A stretch of DNA of 64,000 bases. Origin: Lucinisca nassula. Lineage: Eukaryota > Mollusca > Bivalvia > Lucinida > Lucinidae. Positions within the stretch are counted from its first letter, which is position 1; each line of letters starts with the position of its first letter. Position numbers and translations under genes: made by a program. The notes below the pieces were generated by a model that saw only the letters and a program-made list of their open reading frames with translations, was not told the origin of the DNA and did not search any database. This document shows positions 51,899 to 63,219 of this stretch, one piece after another. Where the stretch lies: NCBI GenBank assembly GCA_963580285.1, contig OY757011.1, forward strand, positions 118,167,037 to 118,231,036. Direction: 5' to 3'.

Positions 51899-54800
51899 AA
51901 CTAGAGAAAGTGCCAGGGGGCACGTATACCCCTGGCCAGTGCATCCCCTTTTAGTGGAAATGACAATTTGTCTGTAGCATTGAACCTTTCCATATAACCA
52001 TTTATATAACCATTTAGTCCACTGAGAATAACTATTGCATTTCAACAACAAGGAGTATAACTAGACAAAAGTGCCCAGTGGGGCACGTATACCCCCGGCC
52101 AGTGCCATCACCTCAGCTGAAACAAGAACTACAAAGGGAAATAACTCTAAAAGGCCTGACCCCTTGGCCCTTATTTTCTTTCCCACAATACAACTAGTCA
52201 TACTGATCATGTTTGCAAAATTTCAAGTTTCTATGTACAGTAGTTATTGAGAAATCTTTAGACACAAAATAAAAATATACACTATTAAACAGCAAGAACT
52301 ACAAAGGGAAATAACTCTAAAAGGCCTGACCCATTGGCCCTTATTTTCTTTCCCACAATACAAGTAGTCATACTGATCATGTGTGCAAAATTTCAAGTTT
52401 CTATGTGAAGCAGTTCCTGAGATATCTTTGACACAAAATAATTGTTTACGGACACACAGACAGACAGACAGACAGACAGACGGAAAAGACAAAAACTATA
52501 TACCCCCATTGCATACTTCGTATGCCGGGGGTATAATGAAAGCAGTTAACACAAAACTTGGACGTAATCAAAATGCCTAAGTCTTAATTATTGACCCCTA
52601 GCCCCACCCAGGGGATTGGCCCAGGAGCTTTAGATAGTCCATATGACAGTTAATACTACAGCTATATCCTGTACCAAATATGAAGAGAATCTAACATGAG
52701 GTTACAGAGATATGAGCAATGAAAAAGGTTTAACACAAAACTTTGACGTAAAAATTGACAAACGGACAGGCAGCCCACCCAAGGGCTTGACCCAGGGGCT
52801 TAGATAATTCCATACTAGACAAAAGTGCCCAGTGGGGCACGTATACCCCCGGCCAGTGCCATCACCTCAGCTGAAAATAGCAATGTCAAAAGCTTCTTTG
52901 CATATACAGAACTACAAAGGGAAATAACTCTAAAAGGCCTGACCCCTTGGCCCTTATTTTCTTTCCCATAATACAACTAGTCATACTGATCATGTTTGCA
53001 AAATTTCAAGTTTCTATGTACAGTAGTTATTGAGAAATCTTTGGCACAAAATAAAAATATACACTATTAAACAGCAAGTACTACAAAGGGAAATAACTCT
53101 AAAAGGCCTGACCCCTTGGCCCTTATTTTCTTTCCCACAATACAAGTAGTCATACTGATCATGTGAGCAAAATTTCAAGTTTCTATATGAAGCAGTTCCT
53201 GAGATATCTTTGACACAAAATAATTGTTTACGGACACAAAGACAGAGAACTACAAAGGGAAATAACTCTAAAAGGCCTGACCCCTTGGCCCTTATTTTCT
53301 TTCCCACAATACAACTAGTCATACTGATCATGTTTGCAAAATTTCAAGTTTCTATGTACAGTAGTTATTGAGAAATCTTTGACACAAAATAAAAATATAC
53401 ACTATTAAACAGCAAGAACTACAAAGGGAAATAACTCTAAAAGGCCTGACCCCTTGGCCCTTATTTTCTTTCCCACAATACAAGTAGTCATACTGATCAT
53501 GTGTGCAAAAGTTCAAGTTTCTATGTACAGTAGTTATTGAGAAATCTTTGACACAAAATAAAACTAGACAAAGTGCCCAGTGGGGCACGTATACCCCCGG
53601 CCAGTGCCATCGCCTGAGTTGAAAATGGCAATAGCAAAAGGTTCTTTGCATATACAGGCCACATTCCATACAAGTAGTCATACTGGTTGTTGCTACCAAA
53701 TTTTAAGTCTCTATGTACAGTAGTTATTGAGAAATCTTTGACACAAAATAATAAAAATATACACTATTAAACAGCAAGAACTACAAAGGGAAATAACTCT
53801 AAAAGGCCTGACCCCTTGGCCCTTATTTTCTTTCCCACAATACAACTAGTCATACTGATCATGTTTGCAAAATTTCAAGTTTCTATGTACAGTAGTTATT
53901 GAGAAATCTTTGACACAAAATAAAAATATACACTATTAAACAGCAAGAACTACAAAGGGAAATAACTCTAAAAGGCCTGACCCCTTGGACCTTATTTTCT
54001 TTCCCACAATACAAGTAGTCATACTGATCATGTGTGCAAAATTTCAAGTTTCCATGTGAAGCAGTTCCTGAGATATCTTTGACACAAAATAATTGTTTAC
54101 AAGAACTACAAAGGGAAATAACTCTAAAAGGCCTGACCCCTTGGCCCTTATTTTCTTTCCCACAATACAACTAGTCATACTGATCATGTTTGCAAAATTT
54201 CAAGTTTCTATGTACAGTAGTTATTGAGAAATCTTTGACACAAAATAAAAATATACACTATTAAACAGCAAGAACTACAAAGGGAAATAACTCTAAAAGG
54301 CCTGACCCCTTGGACCTTATTTTCTTTCCCACAATACAAGTAGTCATACTGATCATGTGTGCAAAATTTCAAGTTTCTATGTGAAGCAGTTCCTGAGATA
54401 TCTTTGACACAAAATAATTGTTTACAAGAACTACAAAGGGAAATAACTCTAAAAGGCCTGACCCCTTGGCCCTTATTTTCTTTCCCACAATACAACTAGT
54501 CATACTGATCATGTTTGCAAAATTTCAAGTTTCTATGTACAGTAGTTATTGAGAAATCTTTGACACAAAATAAAAATATACACTATTAAACAGCAAGAAC
54601 TACAAAGGGAAATAACTCTAAAAGGCCTGACCCCTTGGACCTTATTTTCTTTCCCACAATACAACTAGTCATACTGATCATGTTTGCAAAATTTCAAGTT
54701 TCTATGTACAGTAGTTATTGAGAAATCTTTGACACAAAATAAAAATATACACTATTAAACAGCAAGAACTACAAAGGGAAATAACTCTAAAAGGCCTGAC

Positions 54801-57800
54801 CCCTTGGCCCTTATTTTCTTTCCCACAATACAACTAGTCATACTGATCATGTTTGCAAAATTTCAAGTTTCTATGTACAGTAGTTATTGAGAAATCTTTG
54901 ACACAAAATAAAAAAATCAACAGCACCTGAAAAAAAAAGAAACAAGAAAGTATTACATGTACAAATTAAGAGATAATGCAAAGATGGTCTGTGACGGAAT
55001 ACATGTTTTAAAGCATATAAGGAAACATCAACAGTCTTGACGCAGCCTCTGCCATTGGTTCACATGAAGATCAAGTCAAGTCAAGTCAAGCCAGGATTTT
55101 ATATATTGTCATTTGTTTTACTCAATAACTCACAAAATACACATCTCAGTAGCAAATATAACAAAGGGGAATAACTCTAAAGAACCTGGCCCCACAGCCC
55201 CAATTTTCTTTCCCACAATACAACTAGTTATGCATGTTGTTTGAACCAAATTTCAAGTTTCTAGGTACAGTAGTTCCTGAGAAATCTTTGACACAAAATT
55301 TAAGGTAAGTCACAAAATACACATCTCAGTAGCAAATATAACAAAGGGGAATAACTCTAAAGAACCTGGCCCCACAGCCCCAATTTTCTTTCCCACAATA
55401 CAACTAGTTATGCATGTTGTTTGTACCAAATTTCGAGTGTCTAGGTACAGTAGTTCCTGAGAAATCTTTGACACAAAATTTAAGGTAAGTCACAAAATAC
55501 ACATCTCAGTAGCAAATATAACAAAGGGGAATAACTCTAAAGAACCTGGCCCCACAGCCACAATTTTCTTTCCCACAATACAACTAGTTATGCATGTTGT
55601 TTGTACCAAATTTCAAGTTTCTAGGTATAGTAGTTCCTGAGAAATCTTTGACACAAAAAAAAAGTTTACACACACACACAGAAAAGTTTACACACACACA
55701 CACACACAGAAAAGACAAAAACTATATACCCCTTCGGCATACATAGTATGCCGGGGGTATAAATATACACTATTAAACAGCAAGAACTACAAAGGGAAAT
55801 AACTCTAAAAGGTCTGACCCCTTGGCCCTTATTTTCTTTCCCACAATACAAGTAGTCATACTGATCATGTGTGCATAATTTCAAGTTTCTATGTGAAGCA
55901 GTTCCTGAGATATCTTTGACACAAAATAATTGTTTACGGACAGACAGACGGAAAAGACAAAAACTATATACCCCCATTGCATACTTCGTATGCCGGGGGT
56001 ATAAATATACACTATTAAACAGCAAGAACTACAAAGGGAAATAACTCAAAAAGGCCTGACCCCTTGGACCTTATTTTCTTTCCCACAATACAAGTAGTCA
56101 TACTGATCATGTGTGCAAAATTTCAAGTTTCTATGTGAAGCAGTTCCTGAGATATCTTTGACACAAAATAATTGTTTACAAAAACTACAAAGGGAAATAA
56201 CTCTTAAAGGCCTGACCCCTTGGCCCTTATTTTCTTTCCCACAATACAACTAGTCATACTGATCATGTTTGCAAAATTTCAAGTTTCTATGTACAGTAGT
56301 TATTGAGAAATCTTTGACACAAAATAAAAATATACACTATTAAACAGCAAGAACTACAAAGGGAAATAACTCTAAAAGGCCTGACCCCCTGGCCCTTATT
56401 TTCTTTCCCACAATACAACTAGTCATACTGATCATGTTTGCAAAATTTCAAGTTTCTGTGTAAGGTAGTTATTGAGAAATCTTTACACAAAATAAAAAAA
56501 TATACACTATTAAACAGCAAGAACTACAAAGGGAAATAACTCTAAAAGGCCTGACCCCTTGGCCCTTATTTTCTTTCCCACAATACAAGTAGTCATACTG
56601 ATCATGTGAGCAAAATTTCAAGTTTCTATATGAAGCAGTTCCTGAGATATCTTTGACACAAAATAATTGTTTACGGACACAAAGACAGAGAACTACAAAG
56701 GGAAATAACTCTAAAAGGCCTGACCCCTTGGCCCTTATTTTCTTTCCCACAATACAACTAGTCATACTGATCATGTTTGCAAAATTTCAAGTTTCTATGT
56801 ACAGTAGTTATTGAGAAATCTTTGACACAAAATAAAAATATACACTATTAAACAGCAAGAACTACAAAGGGAAATAACTCTAAAAGGCCTGACCCCTTGG
56901 CCCTTATTTTCTTTCCCACAATACAAGTAGTCATACTGATCATGTGTGCAAAATTTCAAGTTTCTATGTGAAGCAGTTCCTGAGATATCTTTGACACAAA
57001 ATTTACAAAAACTACAAAGGGAAATAACTCTAAAAGGCCTGACCCCTTGGCCCTTATTTTCTTTCCCACAATACAAGTAGTCACACTGATCATGTGTGCA
57101 AAATTTCAAGTTTCTATGTGAAGCAGTTCCTGAGATATCTTTGACACAAAATTTACAAAAACTACAAAGGGTAATAACTCTAAAAGGCCTGACCCCTTGG
57201 CCCTTATTTTCTTTCCCACAATACAAGTAGTCATACTGATCATGTGTGCAAAATTTCAAGTTTCTATGTGAAGCAGTTCCTGAGATATCTTTGACACAAA
57301 ATAATTGTTTACGGACAGACGGAAAAGACAAAAACTATATACCCCCATGGCATACTTCGTATGCCGGGGGTATAATTAAATGAAATGCTATAGAGATATC
57401 TTTTACCAACTAGACAAAGTGCCCAGTGGGGCACGTATACCCCCGGCCAGTGCCATCGCCTGAGTTGAAAATGGCAATAGCAAAAGGTTCTTTGCATATA
57501 CAGGCCACATTCCATACAAGTAGTCATACTGGTTGTTGCTACCAAATTTTAAGTCTCTATGTACAGTAGTTATTGAGAAATCTTTGACACAAAATAATAA
57601 AAATATACACTATTAAACAGCAAGAACTACAAAGGGAAATAACTCTAAAAGGCCTGACCCCTTGGCCCTTATTTTCTTTCCCACAATACAACTAGTCATA
57701 CTGATCATGTTTGCAAAATTTCAAGTTTCTATGTACAGTAGTTATTGAGAAATCTTTGACACAAAATAAAAATATACACTATTAAACAGCAAGAACTACA

Positions 57801-58662
57801 AAGGGAAATAACTCTAAAAGGCCTGACCCCTTGGACCTTATTTTCTTTCCCACAATACAAGTAGTCATACTGATCATGTGTGCAAAATTTCAAGTTTCTA
57901 TGTGAAGCAGTTCCTGAGATATCTTTGACACAAAATAATTGTTTACAAGAACTACAAAGGGAAATAACTCTAAAATGCCTGACCCCTTGGCCCTTATTTT
58001 CTTTCCTACAATACAACTAGGCATACTGATCATGTTTGCAAAATTTCAAGTTTCTATGTACAGTAGTTATTGAGAAATCTTTGACACAAAATAAAAATAT
58101 ACACTATTAAACAGCAAGAACTACAAAGGGAAATAACTCTAAAAGGCCTGACCCCTTGGACCTTATTTTCTTTCCCACAATACAAGTAGTCATACTGATC
58201 ATGTGTGCAAAATTTCAAGTTTCTATGTGAAGCAGTTCCTGAGATATCTTTGACACAAAATAATTGTTTACAAGAACTACAAAGGGAAATAACTCTAAAA
58301 GGCCTGACCCCTTGGCCCTTATTTTCTTTCCCACAATACAACTAGTCATACTGATCATGTTTGCAAAATTTCAAGTTTCTATGTACAGTAGTTATTGAGA
58401 AATCTTTGACACAAAATAAAAATATACACTATTAAACAGCAAGAACTACAAAGGGAAATAACTCTGAAAGGCCTGACCCCTTGGCCCTTATTTTCTTTCC
58501 CACAATACAAGTAGTCATACTGATCATGTGTGCAAAATTTCAAGTTTCTATGTAAAGCAGTTCCTGAGATATCTTTGACACAAAATAATTGTTTACGGAC
58601 AGACGGAAAAGACAAAAACTATATACCCCCATGGCATACTTCGTATGCCGGGGGTATAATTA
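51899..58662 (+). mobile_element. Composite of arm-core elements, TATACCCCCGGC family, about 30 core units of about 160 bp
   Basis: Left arms (ctagacaaagtgcccagtgg ggcacgtatacccccggcca) lie at about 51899 (decayed), 52056, 52816, 53564 and 57409. Right arms (ACGGACAGACGG, then aaaactatatacccccattg catacttcgtatgccggggg tataat) lie at about 52443, 55670, 55925, 57308 and 58590. Core units start 'aactacaaagggaaataact cta' and contain 'ggcctgaccccttgg', 'ttattttctttcccacaata', 'gcaaaatttcaagtttcta'. About 28 such units and three diverged ones (55157, 55337, 55517) were counted. Two unit types alternate (...gtacagtagttattgagaa and ...gtgaagcagttcctgagatat), making dimers of about 325 bp. The layout and the 160-bp period match bivalve pearl/BIV160-type elements. 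All of it is inside an intron. Confidence 0.88.
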
Positions 58663-59888
58663 TGAAGAGAATCTAACATGTGGTTACAGAGATACAAGCA
58701 ATCAAAAAGGTTTAACACAAAACTTTGATGCCAAAGTTTACAACGGGCGGACAGCTCACCCAGCGGTTTGACAGTTCAGGGGCTTAGATATTCTATATGA
58801 AAGGTAATGCTATAGAAATATTAAGAGAATCTAACATGTTATTACAGAGATATGGGCAATCAAAAAGGTTTAACACAAAACACTGACGTAAATGTTGATG
58901 AAGGGACGGACAGACTGACGGATGGACAGCCAACCTAAGGGCTTGAACCCCAAGCTTAGATATTCCAAATGAAAGGTAATGCTGTAGAGATATCGTGTAC
59001 CTAATATGAAGAGAATCCGACGTGTGGTTACAAAGATAACAGCAATCAAAAAGGTTTAACACAAAACTTTGACGTAAAAGTTGACAAACAGACGGACAGC
59101 CCACCTAGGGGCTTGACCCAGGGGCTTAGATATGCCATATGAAAGGTAATGCTATAGAGATATCCTTTACCAATCATGAAGTGAATCTAACATGTGGTTA
59201 CAGAGATATCAGCAATGAAAAAGGTTTAACACAAAACTTTGACGTAAAAGTAGATGAACAGACACAGACAGACAACCCACCCAGGGGCTTGACCAGGGGC
59301 TTAGATATTCCATATGAAAGGTAATGGTATAGAGATATCGTTGACCAAACATAAAGAGAATCTAAGATGTGGTTACAGAGATATCAGCAATGAAAAAGGT
59401 TGAACACAAAACTTTTACGTAAAAGTAGATGAACAGACAGATGGACAGACAGCCAACCCAGGGGCTTGACCCTGGGGCTTAGATATTCCATATGAAAGGT
59501 TATGGTATAGAGATATCGTTTACCAAACATGAAGAGAATCTAACATGTGGTTACAGAGATATCAGCAATGAAACAGGTTTAACACAAAACTTTGACGTAA
59601 AAGTAGATGAACAGACAGACGGACAGACAGACAGCCCACCCAGGGGCTTAGATATTCCATATGAAAGGTAATGCTATAAGAGATATCCTTTACCAAACAT
59701 GAAGAGAATCTAACATGTGGTTACAGAGATTTGAGCTGTCAAAAAGGTTTAACACAAAACTTTGACGTAAAGGTGGAAGTACAAACGAACGAACTAATGA
59801 ACGAACGAACAAATGAACGAACAAACAAACAGACGAAAAGACGAAAACTATATACCCCCTGACATACTTAGTATGCCGGGGTTATAGT
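58662..59888 (+). mobile_element. Same arm family with a different core, about seven units of about 175 bp
   Basis: Units contain 'aagagaatctaacatgtggt tacagagatat', 'aaaaaggtttaacacaaaac tttgacgtaaaag', (GACA)n, 'cccaggggcttgaccc' and 'cttagatattccatatgaaa ggtaatgctat', starting near 58664, 58823, 59009, 59179, 59355, 59531 and 59700. The block ends with aaaactatataccccctgac atacttagtatgccgggg, the right arm of the preceding family. An isolated unit also lies at 52545-52810. Open frames across these units are repeat artefacts. Confidence 0.85.
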
Positions 59889-59935
59889 AAGCTTTGTAGA
59901 GCTTTGTGTCGACAAAGTATCCTTTAATTAATACT

Positions 59936-60105
59936 TACCTGCCTTCATTCATCTTCCTAGGACAGCTCCTAGTAATGCATGTGTCAGCCAAGGGAGCTTC
60001 TAGTTCCATTTTATGCCTTTGGAAAGGCGCGTATAGGGATCGATTCCACAACCACATGATCCCAAAGTGGACACTCTACTACTCAGCTAACGGGGGCAGA
60101 CATAG
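59936..60105 (-). mobile_element. tRNA-derived SINE, family E
   Basis: On the minus strand: tRNA-like head gcccccgttagctgagtagt agag ... tgtggaatcgatccc, then agctcccttggctgacacat ... ggagctgtcctaggaag, homologous to 17855-18010. The anticodon-loop-like segment is TTTGGGA here. Confidence 0.7.
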
Positions 60106-60625
60106 CAAACTGCATTCAATTCTTTTCATGTAGGTGATTCTAGCAACTACATATGACAAACCATTATAATATAGAAGACCCTAAAGATTTCCCTATACTA
60201 TATAATACTAAATAATACAAGCCTAAGTTGTTGAACCTTTGTGATGCAATTTCTAATGAATCCCCACAACATAAGACTTCTGGTGATTTGACAAAAAATT
60301 ATCTTTCAATTATCATACAATAATTCCAGTTCTCCATCATTATGAACATTTAGAGCAGTTTGATTGGTTGCTTCAATAAATTCCATGAGAGAATCTCAGA
60401 ACTAATTAACATTGACAGGTAGTAAAATAACATTACGTCAAAAAGCATATTTAGAACCTGTGTGCAACAACATTTTATATGTAGTGACGTCAACAGCTTT
60501 TGATTACAAGTTTGGAAACTGCTGAAAAGGTAAACGTTCGAAGACAAATAAACTGAATTTAAAGTCTTGAAATTTCTTTCACTGAGGCGCTTGGGTTCCT
60601 TCCAAAGATGGCAGCTTCTAATCGA
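60106..60625. other. Intron sequence, no gene
   Basis: A TGACGTCA lies at 60485-60492 and an H-type remnant (tctaatgaatccccacaaca) near 60250. Otherwise nothing recognised. Confidence 0.45.
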
Positions 60626-61387
60626 ACTAGAGCTGTCAGTGAAACTGACTAGGGCCCCGGCAGCGCTATCAGAGGAGTAGGAAAATGTTGATGTTAAAAA
60701 AGACGTTTTTTTTCCTTTCACCTCTAAGTATGACCTTGACCTTTGAGGTACGGACCTGGGTCTTGCGCGTGACACACTGTCACATTATGGTTAATATTTC
60801 TGCTAAGTAATATTTAAATCCATCTAGGTATAAGAAAGTTATAGATTGGACACAATGAAAAAGACGCTTTTTTGACCTTTTATCTCTAAGTATGACCTTG
60901 ACCTTTGAGGTACGGCTGTGGGTCTTGCGTGTGACACTTCGTCACATTATGGTTAACATTTCTGCCAAGTAATATTTAAATCCATCCAGGAATAATAACA
61001 AACTTATTAATTGGACACCGGAAAGACCCTTTTTTGACCTTTAACCTCTAAGTATGACCTTGACCTTTGAGGTACGGACCTGAGTCTTGCGCGCAACACT
61101 CCATCACATTATGGTTAACATTTCTGCCAAGTAATATTTAAATCCATCCAGGAATAAGAAAGTTATGGAGGATAAAAAAATTTGTGGACGGACAGATGGA
61201 CAGACAGACAGACAGACAGACGGACGGACAGAATGATGCCAAGTAATATTTAAATCCATCCAGGAATAATAAAAAGTTATGGAGGATAAAAAAATTTGTG
61301 GACGGACAGACGGACGGACAGACAGACAGACGGACGGACAGAGTGATTACTATAGGGCACCCACACTTTCAGTGCGGGGCCCTAATA
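60626..61387 (+). mobile_element. Arm-core element, GGGCCCC family, three to four core units
   Basis: Left arm ctagagctgtcagtgaaact gactagggccccggcagcgc; units of about 160 bp with 'cctctaagtatgaccttgac ctttgaggtacgg' (60725, 60887, 61048), 'cattatggttaacatttctg ccaagtaatatttaaatcca'; then ACGGACAGAC repeats twice; right arm attactatagggcacccaca ctttcagtgcggggccct. The left arm is shared exactly with 34688 and 61949. Confidence 0.85.
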
Positions 61388-61545
61388 ATCATTTTGCCGT
61401 GGCCGTTGATAAGATCATTCTTACGCTTTCGAAAGAATTCCTAAAAAGATTCCATTCTGGTGGCATTTTTAACATTTCGATGACAAAGTTGGAATTATAA
61501 GGAATGAATTATTTTTTAGGCTTTTTCCAATGTGTAAACTCCAGG

Positions 61546-61616
61546 GAATCACTCATAAACTGCATGAAGCCCAAAATTCATGCATTTCTGGCTTCATGCA
61601 GTTTGTGAGTGATTCA
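61546..61616. repeat. Hairpin, 26-bp arms
   Basis: gaatcactcataaactgcat gaagcc / ggcttcatgcagtttgtgag tgattc with a loop of about 19 bp. It lies in the intron about 95 bp past the 61710 donor. Confidence 0.85.
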
Positions 61617-61709
61617 CCCGAGTTTGATGTGCAAACTCTGCACATTGATAAAAGCCACAAAAATGAAATTCATTCCAATAATATCCACCATATCTGGTTC
61701 TATACATAC

Positions 61710-61934
61710 CTCCAACCTTGCGTACTAGTTTCCTTGCCCCTGACTGACTATTTCCAGCTTTAACTTTACACTGCAAGGATGACATTATTCTTGGTTTGTC
61801 TGTGCTGTTCTGGTAATACACTATGAGTCGGATATCTTTGATACACGATCTGGGACTCCTTCCTCCATATTCATCAACAGCATCAAACAAACACTCTGCT
61901 ATGACATCTGGCTGGAAACTTTTTGCCCCAGTGC
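61710..61934 (-). CDS. PARP14: PARP14-like gene, exon with C-terminal half of a macrodomain
   Basis: Acceptor tgtatatttcag ends at 61935 and donor GGAG|gtatgt begins at 61709; 225 nt, enters with two bases, leaves in phase 1. Reads TGAKSFQPDVIAECLFDAVD EYGGRSPRSCIKDIRLIVYY QNSTDKPRIMSSLQCKVKAG then NSQSGARKLVRKVG. (G)TGAKxFxPxxIAxxLFDAV followed by xxSxIxxIRLxVY is the second half of an Appr-1''-p (macro) domain: the GTG loop next to the ADP-ribose phosphates, then the last helix and strand. The N-terminal half and any further macrodomains lie beyond 62 kb, where no exon is visible up to 64 kb. Confidence 0.9.
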
Positions 61935-61948
61935 CTGAAATATACAAC

Positions 61949-62225
61949 ATAACTAGAGCTGTCAGTGAAACTGACTAGGGCCCCGGCAGCGCTATCAGAG
62001 GAGTAGGAAAAAATTTGTGGACGGACAGACGGACGGACAGACAGACAGACGGACGGACGGACAGAGTGATTACTATAGGGCACCCACACTTTCAGTGCGG
62101 GGCCCTAATAAGAAAGTTATGGAGGATAAAAAAATTTGTGGACGGACAGACGGACAGACAGACAGACAGACAGACGGACAGAGTGATTACTATAGGGCAC
62201 CCACACTTTCAGTGCGGGGCCACAT
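61949..62225 (+). mobile_element. Arm-only GGGCCCC element plus partial second copy
   Basis: 61949-62110 is a complete arm-(ACRG)n-arm copy without core. 62104-62225 repeats 'aagaaagttatggaggataa', (ACGGACAGAC)n and the right arm. It begins 15 bp from the macrodomain acceptor. Confidence 0.8.
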
Positions 62226-62806
62226 TATGGTTAACATTTCTGCCAAGTAATATTTAAATCCATCCAGGAATAATAACAAAGTTATTAATTGGACACAGGA
62301 AAGACCCTTTTTTGACCTTTAACCTCTAAGTATGACCTTGACCTTTGAGGTACTGACCTGAGTCTTGCACGCAACACTCCATCACATTATGGTTAACATT
62401 TCTGCCATCCAGGAATAATAATAACAAAGTTATTAATTGGACACAGGAAAGACCCTTTTTTGACCTTTAACCTCTAAGTATGACCTTGACCTTTGAGGTA
62501 CGGACCTGAGTCTTGCGCGCAACACTCCATCATATTATGGTTAACATTTCTGCCAAGTAATATTTAAATCCATCCAGGAATAAGAAAGTTATGGAGGATA
62601 AAAAAATTTGTGGACGGACAGACGGACAGACAGACAGACAGACGGACGGACGGACAGAGTGATTACTATAGGGCACCCACACTTTCAGTGCGAATAAGAA
62701 AGTTATGGAGGATAAAAAAATTTGTGGATGGACAGACAGACAGACGGACGGACAGAGTGATTACTATAGGGCACCCACACTTTCAGTGCGGGGCCCTAAT
62801 TACACA
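62222..62806 (+). mobile_element. GGGCCCC-family core units with repeated right arms
   Basis: Core pieces (tatgaccttgacctttgagg at 62333 and 62484) followed by two (ACGGACAGAC)n/right-arm blocks (62606-62692 and 62724-62806). No left arm is seen, so these are tandem or recombined copies. Confidence 0.75.
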
Positions 62807-62811
62807 ATAGT

Positions 62812-63112
62812 ACAGTCTAACCATGATATAGTCAACCCAATCATGACACAGCCTACCCAACCATGACACAGTCAACCCAACCATCTACCCAACCATGACA
62901 CAGTCTACACAACCATGACACAGTCAACCCAACCATGTCACAGTCGACCCAAATATGACACAGTCAATCCAACCATGACAGTCTACCCAACCATGACACA
63001 GTCAACCCAATCATGACAGTCTACCCAAGCATGACACCATCAACCCAACTGACACAGTCAACCAAACCATGACACACAGTAAAGTCTACCAAACCATGAC
63101 ACAGTCAACCCT
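62812..63112. repeat. Minisatellite, about 17-19 bp unit, about 16 copies
   Basis: Unit acccaaccatgacacagtc a/t with variants (tctaccc, tcaaccc, catcaaccc). No spacer pattern. Confidence 0.9.
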
Positions 63113-63219
63113 CAATACAGAGGCATTTGTTGCAGCATTTTAATTTGATACCATATCATTTTGCTTTGCACAAAAGTGCTTCCAAGCTCTAATTTCCATG
63201 CTTTAAAACAGCAAATTCA

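Noticed and set aside
51752..58615. Many minus-strand open frames of 95-178 codons with a repeating CGKENKGQGVRPFRVISLCS motif
   Set aside because: They are the 160-bp repeat read in a frame that happens to be open. Period, arms and microsatellite follow the mobile element, codon structure does not vary as in a protein repeat, and the block is inside an intron.
58589..59324. Plus-strand open frames with 'NLTCGYRDISNEKGLTQNFD'
   Set aside because: Repeated exactly with the 175-bp core unit; an artefact of the repeat.
61279..62810. Open frames reading GRTDGRTDRQTDGQSDYYRA
   Set aside because: Translation of the ACGGACAG microsatellite and right arm; not a gene.
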